The notes under the pieces were generated by a model. It made no database searches. It was given only the letters and a program-made list of their open reading frames with translations, and was not told where the DNA came from. The translations under genes were made by a program, and so were the position numbers. 64,000 bases of DNA from Microbacterium sp. cf332. GTDB lineage: Bacteria; Actinomycetota; Actinomycetes; Actinomycetales; Microbacteriaceae. The stretch is from the NCBI RefSeq assembly GCF_900102175.1, contig NZ_FNKN01000004.1, positions 1 to 64,000 on the forward strand, given 5' to 3'. Numbering within the stretch: position 1 is the stretch's first letter; every line of letters starts with the position of its first letter. Of the stretch, positions 42,538 through 50,868 are shown in pieces.

Positions 42538-44130
42538 TCAGTCCTGCATCGAGATGCCGGTGAAGTCGATCCACCAGCTCTTCGGCTGCTCGTAACCGGT
42601 GACCGCCGCCGACATCGCGCGGGGCGCGGTGTCGTTGACGACGAAGAGCCAGGCGGCATCCTCGGTCACCAGGTGACCCACCTCGGTCAGCAGCGCGGCG
42701 CGCTCCTCGTCGTCGACCGTCGTCAGGGCCTGGTCGTACAGCGCCTCGGCCTCGGGGTTGCAGTATCCGAAGAAGTTGCCGTCGCAGCCGAACCAGAAGC
42801 CCTTCCAGCTCGAGGGCTGCTCCAGGCTGAAGGCCTGGTTGGCGGCCTGCCATCCGGTGTCGCCCTCACCGAGCTGGGCGTACATGCCCGAGAAGTCGAC
42901 GGGCTCGAGCGAGACGTCGATGCCGACGGCGGCGAGCTGCGTCTGCAGCGCCTCGTTCATCGACTTCGCCTGCATCGCACCCGACCCGGCGGTGATGTAG
43001 CCGACCGTGACGTCGAGCCCGTCCGGGTAGCCGGCTTCGGCCAGCAGAGCTTTCGCCTTCTCGGGGTCGTAGTCGTAGAGGTCGTCGTCCTCGGTGTAGT
43101 ACAGGCTCGCGCTGGCGAACATCTGATGCGCGGGCACCGCTGTGCCGTGCAGCAGGTCGTCGGCGATGGCCTCACGGTCGATCGCGTAGTTCATCGCCTG
43201 GCGCACACGGATGTCGTCGAACGGTGCCTCGCCCGTCATGAGCTGCCACGACCACTCCCAGTCGAACGCGTTGCCGGTGGCGACGAAGCCCGCCGACTCG
43301 AGGCTCGCGAGGTCGTCGGGCTGAGCGGCCTCGATCCAGTCGACACGGCCCGAGCGCAGGGCGGCGGTGCGGGCGGACGGGTCGGGGATGAGCTCGACCG
43401 TCAGCCGGTCGAGCTGGGGCACCTCGCCCCAGTAGTCGTCGTTGCGCACGAACGAGATCGACTGGTTCTGCTGCAGTTCGTCGAACACGAACGGTCCGGT
43501 GCCGACGGGGTTCGTCGCCTGGCCTGCGGCGCCCGACTCGTCGAGCGAGGTGGGGCTGGCGAAGTAGACGTTGTAGAGGTCGGCGAGGAAGAACGCGAAG
43601 GGCTGGTTGAGGGTGAAGGTCACCGTCATGTCGTCGACCTTCTCGACCGAGTCGACGAAGTTCAGCACCGTGTAATAGGTGATGAGCACGGGGTCGTAGT
43701 TGGGGTCGGTCTCATCCATGTACCGGTCGATGTTGTAGATGAGCGCATCGGCGTCCCAGTCGGTGCCGTCGTGGAAGGTGACGCCGTCCTGCAGGGTGAA
43801 GGTGTAGCTGAGCCCGTCGTCGGCGACCTCCCACGACGATGCGAGGGCGGGAGCCACCCCGGCGGGCGCGTCGGGGTCGGATACGTCGCGCTTGGTGAGG
43901 CCCTCGTAGACGAGGTTGCCGATCAGCCGCTGCCCCTCGTACCCGGCGGTCGTGATCGCGCCGGTGTCGAGGCTCGGGAACGACGCCATCTGCGAACCGA
44001 TGACGAGCGTCTGCTCGCCGTCGGACGACGACAAGGTGCCGGCTGCGCACGACGACAGGGCGAGGGAGGCGGCGAGGGCGACGGTGACGCCGAGCAGCGT
44101 CCGGCGTCGCGGTGAGGTGAGGGATGGCAT
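42538..44130 (-). CDS. Peptide/nickel-type ABC transporter substrate-binding lipoprotein (DppA/OppA family)
   Basis: 530 residues from ATG 44130 with AGGAGAACC upstream. The signal peptide with lipobox (LALSSCAAG) is preceded by a basic n-region. SBP-5 family stretches: GVAPALASSWEVADDGLSYT, FTLQDGVTFHDGTDWDADAL, NPVGTGPFVFDELQQNQ, FDDIRVRQAMNYAIDREAIA, EKAKALLAEAGYPDGLDVTV. It captures peptides or similar solutes; several relatives carry other amides, so the ligand is open. Last gene of the operon. Confidence 0.92.
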   Translation of the reverse strand: MPSLTSPRRRTLLGVTVALAASLALSSCAAGTLSSSDGEQTLVIGSQMASFPSLDTGAITTAGYEGQRLIGNLVYEGLTKRDVSDPDAPAGVAPALASSWEVADDGLSYTFTLQDGVTFHDGTDWDADALIYNIDRYMDETDPNYDPVLITYYTVLNFVDSVEKVDDMTVTFTLNQPFAFFLADLYNVYFASPTSLDESGAAGQATNPVGTGPFVFDELQQNQSISFVRNDDYWGEVPQLDRLTVELIPDPSARTAALRSGRVDWIEAAQPDDLASLESAGFVATGNAFDWEWSWQLMTGEAPFDDIRVRQAMNYAIDREAIADDLLHGTAVPAHQMFASASLYYTEDDDLYDYDPEKAKALLAEAGYPDGLDVTVGYITAGSGAMQAKSMNEALQTQLAAVGIDVSLEPVDFSGMYAQLGEGDTGWQAANQAFSLEQPSSWKGFWFGCDGNFFGYCNPEAEALYDQALTTVDDEERAALLTEVGHLVTEDAAWLFVVNDTAPRAMSAAVTGYEQPKSWWIDFTGISMQD

Positions 44131-44193
44131 GGTTCTCCTGGAGGTGGAGGCCACGTCGCAACGGGGCCGGTGAGTGGGTGCGGGATGGTGCCT

Positions 44194-44949
44194 TCAGGCG
44201 GGGATCGGGTGACGTGCCGCCAGAAGCTCTCGGGTGTATGCGTCCGACGGTGCACTCAGCACGTCGGCGGTGCGCCCGCCCTCGACCGCGCGGCCGCGGT
44301 TGAGGACGAGCAGGTCGTCGGCGATGTGCTCGACGACGGCCAGGTCGTGGGTGATGAAGAACATGGCGACGCCGAGCTCGGCCTGCAGCTCGGCGAAGGT
44401 GTTCAGCACCTGCGCCTGCACCGACTTGTCGAGCGCCGACACGGCCTCGTCGCAGACGAGCAGCTTGGGGCGCCCGGCGATGGCTCGGGCGATGGCGATG
44501 CGCTGGGCCTGGCCGCCCGACAGCTCGTGCGGGTAGGCGTGGGCGTAGTCGGCCGAGAGGCTGACGGTCTGCAGCAGATCGGCGATGCGCCCCCGCCATT
44601 CACGCCGCGCGACGCCCTGGGCCGACAGCTGGAACGCCAGGCTCTCCCCCACCGTGGCGGTGGGGTTCAGGGCGTTGCGCGGGTCCTGCGGCACCAGCTG
44701 GAAGTCGCGTCGCGCACGCCGCAGCTGGGTGCGGTTCAGCGCGAACAGGTCGCGGCCGGCGAGCCGCACGGTGCCGGCATCCGGCTTCATCAGGCGCATG
44801 ACGATGCGGCCGAGCGTCGACTTGCCGCTGCCCGACTCGCCGACGATCCCGAGCGTGCGGCCGGGTTCGATGCGGAAGTCCACGCCGTGCAGCGCGGTGA
44901 AGTCGCCGAACGTCTTGACGATTCCCTGGCCTTCGAGGATGGCGCTCAC
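44194..44949 (-). CDS. Peptide ABC transporter ATPase (DppF type)
   Basis: 251 residues from GTG 44949, overlapping the DppD-type stop (GTGA). Walker A VGESGSGKST, Q-loop VPQDPRNALNP, signature LSGGQAQRI, Walker B LLVCDEAVSALD, switch His ITHDLAVVEH. It lacks the usual C-terminal oligopeptide extension seen in many DppF proteins and ends soon after AYTRELLAARHPIPA. Confidence 0.93.
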   Translation of the reverse strand: MSAILEGQGIVKTFGDFTALHGVDFRIEPGRTLGIVGESGSGKSTLGRIVMRLMKPDAGTVRLAGRDLFALNRTQLRRARRDFQLVPQDPRNALNPTATVGESLAFQLSAQGVARREWRGRIADLLQTVSLSADYAHAYPHELSGGQAQRIAIARAIAGRPKLLVCDEAVSALDKSVQAQVLNTFAELQAELGVAMFFITHDLAVVEHIADDLLVLNRGRAVEGGRTADVLSAPSDAYTRELLAARHPIPA

Positions 44950-45914
44950 TGGGCGAACCCGCTTTCTGCTGCGACGGCGTGGCCGGGGGCGACCTCGAGG
45001 AGCGGCCCCCAGTCGCGGCGCGTCCGCACCGCCTCGGGGACGACGGCGAGCTGTCCGCGGGGCACGCCCGCCGAGGGCTCGGCCGCGAGCAGCGCACGGG
45101 TGTAGTCGTGACGCGGCGATCCGAGGAGGGTCGGCGCGAAGCCGAGCTCGACGATCTGACCGCCGAGCATGACGGCGACGCGGTCGTGCGGTTGCGACGC
45201 GATGCGGGCGGCGATCCCGATGTCGTGGGTGATGAATAGGATGGCGGTGTGCAGCCGGTGCCGCAGGTCGTCGAGCAGCCCGACCACGTGGGCTCCGACC
45301 GAGGCGTCGAGGGCACTCGAGGGCTCGTCGGCGACGATGAGCTCCGGTCCGCAGCTGATCGCGATGGCGATCGCGATGCGCTGCCGCATCCCGCCCGACA
45401 CCTCGTGCGGATAGCAGCGGATGACGCGGCGGGGTTCGCGGATCTGCACCTGGTCGAGCAGCTCGACCGCGCGCTCCTTCGCCGCCGCTCGGGTCGCGAC
45501 CTGCCGGTGCTGCAGCAGCGTCTCGACGATCTGCGCGCCGATCTGCCGCATCGGGTCGAGCGACGAGTTCGGGTCCTGCGGCACGACGCCGATGCGGTCG
45601 CCGTGCAGCGCCCGCAGCTGGGCGCGGGATCCGGCCACGAGGTCGACGCCGTCGAACACGGCGCTGCCGGTCACCGTGGCGCTCGGCGGCGCGAGACCCG
45701 TGATCGCGCGGGCGAACACGGTCTTGCCGCTGCCCGATTCTCCGAGCAGCACGGTGACCTGGCCGCGCTCGAGGCCGAGTCCGATGCCGTCGATGACGGT
45801 GCTGGGCGTCTTGCCCGGGCGGGGGAACGAGACCCGGATGTCGGTCGCGTCGAGCACGAGCGGCACGGTCGGCGCGAGGGCTCCGGCGGGGACGGAGGCG
45901 AGCAGGTCGCTCAT
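44946..45914 (-). CDS. Peptide ABC transporter ATPase (DppD type)
   Basis: 322 residues from ATG 45914, overlapping the DppC-type stop (ATGA). Walker A LGESGSGKTVFARA, Q-loop VPQDPNSSLDP, signature VSGGMRQRI (Val replaces the usual Leu), Walker B LIVADEPSSALD, switch His ITHDIGIAARI. C-terminal DppD-type extension present (GSPRHDYTRALLAAEPSAGV) but without the cysteine cluster that binds an iron-sulfur site in some relatives. Confidence 0.93.
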   Translation of the reverse strand: MSDLLASVPAGALAPTVPLVLDATDIRVSFPRPGKTPSTVIDGIGLGLERGQVTVLLGESGSGKTVFARAITGLAPPSATVTGSAVFDGVDLVAGSRAQLRALHGDRIGVVPQDPNSSLDPMRQIGAQIVETLLQHRQVATRAAAKERAVELLDQVQIREPRRVIRCYPHEVSGGMRQRIAIAIAISCGPELIVADEPSSALDASVGAHVVGLLDDLRHRLHTAILFITHDIGIAARIASQPHDRVAVMLGGQIVELGFAPTLLGSPRHDYTRALLAAEPSAGVPRGQLAVVPEAVRTRRDWGPLLEVAPGHAVAAESGFAQ

Positions 45915-46798
45915 GACTGCGCTCCCTTTCCGGCGATCGCGTCGCGCAGGCCGTCGCCGACGAGCGGGAACAGCATCGAGAGCATGAGGATGACGACGAC
46001 CGGCGCGAGCGCGAGCGACACGTCGGTGTAGATCGCGGCCTGCATCTCGAACAGGATCGATCCGAGCTCGGGCTGCGGCGACGGCACCCCGAGGCCGATG
46101 AACCCGAGTCCGCCCGCGATGGCGACGTTCGCGCCGACGAGCGACGTCGAGTACGCGAGCACGGCCGGCAGGGCCACCGGGATGATCTGCCGCACGAGGA
46201 TGTCGACGTCGGTCGCACCGCTCGATCGTGCGGCCGTGACGAAGTCGAGGTCGCGGATGCGGGCCACCTCGGTCTCGGCGATGCGCGCGACCGGCGCGAT
46301 CCACACGAGCGTCAGGGCCAGGATCAGGGTGCCGAGTCCAACGCCGAGCGAGATCGCGAGCAGCAGCGCGAGCAGCACGCCGGGGAACGCGAAGAGCAGG
46401 TCGACGCCGCGCATCAGGATCGTGTTGACGGTCTTGTTGGCGAGTCCGGCGATCGTGCCGATCGCGAGTCCGAGCAGCGTCGCGATCACGATGGGCACGA
46501 CGCCCGCGATGAGCGAGGTGCGGGTGCCGTAGAGCAGGCGGCTCAGCATGTCGCGCCCCTGCGTGTCGGTGCCCAGCAGGTGCCCGTCGGTGAAGAACGG
46601 CGAGAGCCGGGTCGACAGGTCGCCGGTGAGGGGATCGGCGATCGGCAGCAGCGGCGCGGCGACGGCGAGCGCGGCCAGCAGGACGACGACCGACAGTGCG
46701 ACGCGGCTGCGCAACGGCATCCGTCGCAGGATCGAACGGCGGCGGAAGCGCGGTGCGGCCTCGACCGGCACCCGCTCCCTGACGAAGATGGAGGTCAC
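45911..46798 (-). CDS. Peptide ABC transporter permease (DppC type)
   Basis: 295 residues from GTG 46798. N-terminal OppC-type segment (RSRVALSVVVLLAALAVAAP), the GTDTQGRDMLSRLLYGTRTS motif of OppC/DppC proteins, and the ATPase-contact loop (DFVTAARSSGATDVDILVRQ, IIPVALPAVLAYS). Overlaps its neighbours on both sides by 4 bases. Confidence 0.93.
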   Translation of the reverse strand: MTSIFVRERVPVEAAPRFRRRSILRRMPLRSRVALSVVVLLAALAVAAPLLPIADPLTGDLSTRLSPFFTDGHLLGTDTQGRDMLSRLLYGTRTSLIAGVVPIVIATLLGLAIGTIAGLANKTVNTILMRGVDLLFAFPGVLLALLLAISLGVGLGTLILALTLVWIAPVARIAETEVARIRDLDFVTAARSSGATDVDILVRQIIPVALPAVLAYSTSLVGANVAIAGGLGFIGLGVPSPQPELGSILFEMQAAIYTDVSLALAPVVVILMLSMLFPLVGDGLRDAIAGKGAQS

Positions 46799-47772
46799 GC
46801 GCGTCCCTTTCTGATCCGCGGGTCGAGCAGGGCGTTGACGACGTCGGCGAGCAGGAGCACGACGACGAAGATGACGGCGATGAGCAGGGCGACGGCCTGC
46901 ACCAGCGTGTAGTCGCGCAGCCCGACCGACTGGACGACGAGGGCGCCGAGCCCGGGGATGCTGAAGATCTGCTCGACGAAGAGAGCGCCGCCGAGCATCG
47001 TCCCCACCTGGATGCCGAGCACCGTAATCATCGGCGGCAGCGCGTTGTGGTGGGCGTGCACGGTGATGCGCCACGGCGAGAGCCCGCGGGCGCGGAGGGT
47101 CGGCAGCAGCTCGGATGCCGACAGCGTCGAGATCGAGGTCTTCAACGATCGGGCCATCTGGGCGCCCGGCGCGAGCGCCAGGGCGATCGCGGGCAGGGCG
47201 AGGTGCGTCAGGACGTCGACGGCGGACCCGTCGCCGCGGGTGCTGATGCCGCCGGCGGGGAAGAGCGGCAGCAGCACGGCGAACGCGATGAGCAGCAGCA
47301 GGGCGACGGTGTACTGCGGCGCCGACAGGAACAACGCCTCCGCCGCGTCGACCGCGCGGCGCAGGCCGCGCCACGGCGACGTCGCGAGGTTGCCCATGAC
47401 GAGGGCGAGGAGGATCGCGATGACGCTCGCGGCCGTGCCGAGCAGCAGAGTGTTCTGCAGGGCCGGTCCGATGATGTCGGTGACCGGACGGCCCTGGCTG
47501 TACGAGTAGCCGAGGTCGCCCGAGAACAGGTGGCCGAGCCAGATCGTGAATTGGGCCAGGAGGGGCTGGTCGAGGCCCATGACCGTGCGCAGCCGGGCCC
47601 GCTCGTCGGGCGTACTGTCGGTACCGAGGATCGTGAGCGCCGGGTCTCCCGGAATCGCTCGGATCGCGAAGAACACGACGATCGCGATGAACAGCGCCGT
47701 GACGATCGTCATCGCGAGCCGTCCGACGACGAGCCGGATGAGCCGGTTTTGCGCTATGGCTTTGTAGTCCAT
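46795..47772 (-). CDS. Peptide ABC transporter permease (DppB type)
   Basis: 325 residues from ATG 47772. DppB features: IAIVVFFAIRAIPGDPALTI, VMGLDQPLLAQFTIWLGHLF, SGDLGYSYSQGRPV, and the C-terminal IFSIPGLGALVVQSVGLRDY. First gene of the operon. No ribosome-binding site is visible, and an AT-rich palindrome starts at the ATG itself, so the transcript is probably leaderless or very short-leadered. Confidence 0.93.
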   Translation of the reverse strand: MDYKAIAQNRLIRLVVGRLAMTIVTALFIAIVVFFAIRAIPGDPALTILGTDSTPDERARLRTVMGLDQPLLAQFTIWLGHLFSGDLGYSYSQGRPVTDIIGPALQNTLLLGTAASVIAILLALVMGNLATSPWRGLRRAVDAAEALFLSAPQYTVALLLLIAFAVLLPLFPAGGISTRGDGSAVDVLTHLALPAIALALAPGAQMARSLKTSISTLSASELLPTLRARGLSPWRITVHAHHNALPPMITVLGIQVGTMLGGALFVEQIFSIPGLGALVVQSVGLRDYTLVQAVALLIAVIFVVVLLLADVVNALLDPRIRKGRA

Positions 47773-47783
47773 AATTGGAATTA
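47772..47783. promoter_or_regulatory. AT-rich palindrome at the DppB-type start (PadR operator candidate)
   Basis: TAATT-GG-AATTA is a perfect inverted repeat in an otherwise GC-rich sequence, located between the divergent DppB-type and PadR genes and touching the DppB-type start codon. It would suit autoregulation and operon control by the PadR protein. Confidence 0.45.
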
Positions 47784-47918
47784 GTAGTGGAGCGGTGTTA
47801 CGGCAGGGTTTCCGAACCGTGAAAGTGTCGAACACGGCATCCCGACACGGCGCCCCGTTAGCATCGACGAATCCGGCACGACGCGGCAGCGCGCACCTCC
47901 GCCGGCGAAAGGACTGAG

Positions 47919-48500
47919 ATGGCCCTGCGGCACGCGATCCTCGCAGCACTCTCCCGCGGTCGTCCGCGCACCGGATACGACCTCAATGCGAGCTTCAACG
48001 ACGTGAACGACCGGGCGTGGCACGCGAGCCCGTCGCAGGTCTACTCGGAGCTCGCGAAGATGGAAGGCCTCGGCCTCATCGACATCACGGAGCGCACGGA
48101 GCGCGGGCGCACGAGCTATGTCATCAACGACCAGGGCCTCGACGAGCTCCGCCGCTGGCTGCTGCACGACCAGCCGGATCACGGCATCCGCGACGACGCC
48201 TCGCTGCGCCTGCTCAACCTGTGGGTGCTCGATCCGGGCGACGCCGATCGCCTGCTCGACACCGAGGTCGCCTTCCAGCGGCAGCGTCAGTTCAGCCTGC
48301 GACACCTGCTGCTGAACTGGGACGACGACCGCGAAGACCCCGACAGCGCCGTGTGGCGCAGTCGCCGGGCGCTCTACACGCTGTGGCTGCGCCAGACGGA
48401 TCTGATGCTCGAGTGGCTCGACGAGCTGCGGGCCGTGCTCCACGACCCCGCGAGCCCGTTCCCCGAGCTGGTGACGGGCGCGGTCCCCGAGAAGGTGTGA
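47919..48500 (+). CDS. PadR-family transcriptional regulator
   Basis: 193 residues from ATG 47919 with AAGGACTGAG upstream. Winged helix at residues 1-80 (RHAILAALSRGRPRTGYDLN, HASPSQVYSELAKMEGLGLI, RGRTSYVINDQGLDELRRW) and a C-terminal helical dimerisation domain (AFQRQRQFSLRHLLLNWDDD, RALYTLWLRQTDLMLEWLDE). Divergent from the Dpp-type operon (146-bp gap), which it likely controls. Confidence 0.9.
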   Translation: MALRHAILAALSRGRPRTGYDLNASFNDVNDRAWHASPSQVYSELAKMEGLGLIDITERTERGRTSYVINDQGLDELRRWLLHDQPDHGIRDDASLRLLNLWVLDPGDADRLLDTEVAFQRQRQFSLRHLLLNWDDDREDPDSAVWRSRRALYTLWLRQTDLMLEWLDELRAVLHDPASPFPELVTGAVPEKV

Positions 48501-48528
48501 GCTCTCGCGACCGCGCCCGCCCTCCGGC

Positions 48529-49200
48529 TCAGGCGCCGATGGTGGCGAGGTCGGCCGCGGTGCGTCCGTATCCCGGCGTCGTGAATCGGCGCTCCCACGC
48601 CGCATCCGGCGCGAGCAGCTCGCGCCACGGCGCGACCTCGACGTAGAGGACGCGCAGCGAGTCCAGCGCGCTGTGGTGCAGGGCCTCGCCGTCGGTCGAG
48701 ACCGCGTCCTCGGGAACCGCGACGTCGAAATTCTTCATCATGCCGGTGCGCGACGTCGTCTCGACGCAGACGTTCGTCTGCAGGCCTGCGACGACGAGGC
48801 GCGTGACGTCGAGGTTGCGCAGGATCTGGTCGAGGTCGGTGTTGAAGAACGCGTCCCACCGGTGCTTCTCGATCACGACGTCGCCCGGCGCCGGCGCGAC
48901 GGCGTCGAGGATGTGCGATCCCCAGTCGCTCTCGGCGCCGATCGGTGACTCCTCCGCGGCGGGGGCATCGGCGAGCAGCCGGCGCATACTCGGCGTCATG
49001 TCGGCGCCGTCGGCCCGCGACGTCTGCCGCGTGTAGATCACCGGGATGCCGGCTTCGCGCGCGGCGGCGAGCAGCGTGGCGCACTCGGCGACCACGCGCT
49101 CGAACTCCCAGATGGGAGGCCAGCCGAGCGCACTGCGGCGCTCGTGCTGCAGGTACATGTTCTGCATGTCGATCATGATCAACGCGGTGCGAGCGGTCAT
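48529..49200 (-). CDS. Isochorismatase-family cysteine hydrolase
   Basis: 223 residues from ATG 49200. The catalytic triad is in place: Asp11 (ALIMIDMQNMYLQHERR), Lys in VIEKHRWDAFFNTDLD near 111, and Cys in VVAGLQTNVCVETTSRTG near 147. The sequence resembles ureidoacrylate/N-carbamoylsarcosine amidase branches, which hydrolyse carbamoyl or amide bonds, more than true isochorismatases. N-carbamoylsarcosine amidase acts after N-methylhydantoinase, so a link to the HyuA/HyuB-type genes is possible but they are in another operon 16 kb away. Confidence 0.9.
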   Translation of the reverse strand: MTARTALIMIDMQNMYLQHERRSALGWPPIWEFERVVAECATLLAAAREAGIPVIYTRQTSRADGADMTPSMRRLLADAPAAEESPIGAESDWGSHILDAVAPAPGDVVIEKHRWDAFFNTDLDQILRNLDVTRLVVAGLQTNVCVETTSRTGMMKNFDVAVPEDAVSTDGEALHHSALDSLRVLYVEVAPWRELLAPDAAWERRFTTPGYGRTAADLATIGA

Positions 49201-49289
49201 GCCGTTCCCAATCTCGTAGTGTGGTTTGATAGTCCAATTCTGTTATAGAGTCTGGATGTTTCTTCAGTGTTTCCGCTACGGAGGTCTGC

Positions 49290-50807
49290 GTGTCCGCATC
49301 GTCGAGGTCGGCAGCCCTCTCGCCCGCGAGACGCCGGAGGGTCTTCGCCGTGCTCGTCGCGGCCGCCGCGCTGACGATCCTGGACGTGTCGAAGCTCGGC
49401 ATCGCCCTGCCTGCCATACAGGCGGACATGGGCGGCGACCCCGCCACGGTGCAGCTCATGCTCGTCGGCTACACGCTGGCCTACGCCGCGACGCTCGTTC
49501 CCGCGGGGCGGATCGGCGACGTCCTCCCCCGGCGCACCGTGTTCCTCACCGGCGCGTCGATCTTCGTCGTCGCGAGCATCGCCTGTGCCGTCGCGCCGAC
49601 GGCCGAGCTGCTCGTCGCGGGGCGGATCGTCGAGGGGGTCGGCGCGGGCCTCCTCATGCCCCAGGTGCTCGGGCTCATCCAGCGCATCTATCCCGCCGCC
49701 GAGCGCGCACGTCCGCTCGCGACGCTCGCCGCCGTCATGACGGTCACCTCGCTCGGCGCGCCGGTGCTCGCGGGGGTCATCATGGATGCCGCGGGCGACG
49801 CCCTCGGCTGGCGCCTGCTCTTCGTGGTGACGGTGGTCGCCGGCCTCGCCGTCGTCCCCCTTGCCGCCGTCATGATCGTCGAGCCGCCCTCCGTGCGGCG
49901 CGCCGGCTTCGACGGGGGCGGCGCGGCCCTGCTCGGGTTGGGCGTGGTGCTCGCGATCGCCCCGCTCTCGGCGTCATCCGGCTCGCTCCCCGACACCCTC
50001 TGGCCGTATCTCGTCACCGCCGCCGGTCTCGTGCTGCTCGGAGCCTTCGTCCTGCACGAGCGCCGCGTCGCCCGCAGCGGCCGCGAGCCGCTCATCGACC
50101 CCGCGCTTTTCAGCCTGCGCCACTTCGGCGCGGGGGTCGCCGTTTCGGGTTTCATGCACGCCGCGGCGACCGGCGGCACCCTCATCGTCACGATCGCGCT
50201 GCAGCAGATCGTCGGGCTGTCGCCGCTCGAGACCGCGCTGTGGATGCTGCCGTCCGCCGTCGCGAGTCTCATCGGGGCGTGGATCGCCTCGCGCGTGGGA
50301 GCGACCAACGGCCCCCTCGTCGCGATCGGCACCGGCGTCGGCGCGCTCGCCCTGGCCGCCATCGGCTTCGCCTTCGGGTTCGTTCCCGCCGACGCGCTCC
50401 CCTGGGTCGTCGTCGCGCTGCTCAGCATCAGCTCGCTCGGCGCAGGAGCCGCCGCCCCCGCCAATCAGGCGCGCACCCTGCAGTTCGCCCCCGAGCACCG
50501 GTCGAGCGTCGCGGGTTCCCTCATCCAGTTCGCCCAGCGGTCCGGCTCCGCCATCGGCATGGCCGGCGCGCTGGTCGTGTACTACACGTTCTTCGCCGTG
50601 CCCACGATCGGCGGCCAGCCCGCCGCAGGTCCCATGCTCGCCCTGTGGGTCGTCGCCGGACTCCTCGCCGTCGGCGGCGTCATCGCGACGCTCGACCATG
50701 TGCGCAACCGCGGGGCGATCGGGATCGGTGATGCGCCCGACCAGCACGGCGGGAAGCCGGCGGAACAGGCGTCGCTCGTCGGTCAGGTCCCGATCAACTC
50801 ACACTGA
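49290..50807 (+). CDS. MFS transporter (DHA2-type drug exporter-like)
   Basis: 505 residues from GTG 49290 with CGGAGG about 7 nt upstream. About fourteen membrane segments, with motif A GRIGDVLPRRTV after segment 2, motif C-like GAPVLAGVIM, and LDVSKLGIALPAIQADMGGD in segment 1 (the D1 region of 14-TM exporters). Probably a proton-driven efflux pump. The divergent hydrolase gene is 89 bp away and may share control. Confidence 0.9.
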   Translation: MSASSRSAALSPARRRRVFAVLVAAAALTILDVSKLGIALPAIQADMGGDPATVQLMLVGYTLAYAATLVPAGRIGDVLPRRTVFLTGASIFVVASIACAVAPTAELLVAGRIVEGVGAGLLMPQVLGLIQRIYPAAERARPLATLAAVMTVTSLGAPVLAGVIMDAAGDALGWRLLFVVTVVAGLAVVPLAAVMIVEPPSVRRAGFDGGGAALLGLGVVLAIAPLSASSGSLPDTLWPYLVTAAGLVLLGAFVLHERRVARSGREPLIDPALFSLRHFGAGVAVSGFMHAAATGGTLIVTIALQQIVGLSPLETALWMLPSAVASLIGAWIASRVGATNGPLVAIGTGVGALALAAIGFAFGFVPADALPWVVVALLSISSLGAGAAAPANQARTLQFAPEHRSSVAGSLIQFAQRSGSAIGMAGALVVYYTFFAVPTIGGQPAAGPMLALWVVAGLLAVGGVIATLDHVRNRGAIGIGDAPDQHGGKPAEQASLVGQVPINSH

Positions 50808-50868
50808 CTCACCTGGTTGTCATCCCTCTACGACGTCACGTCGCATCCCACCTGCGCCGTCCAGCGAA

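Noticed and set aside
42358..44115. Plus-strand frame across the peptide-binding protein
   Set aside because: Antisense of a clear SBP-5 lipoprotein; Val/Gly/Arg-rich with no motif.
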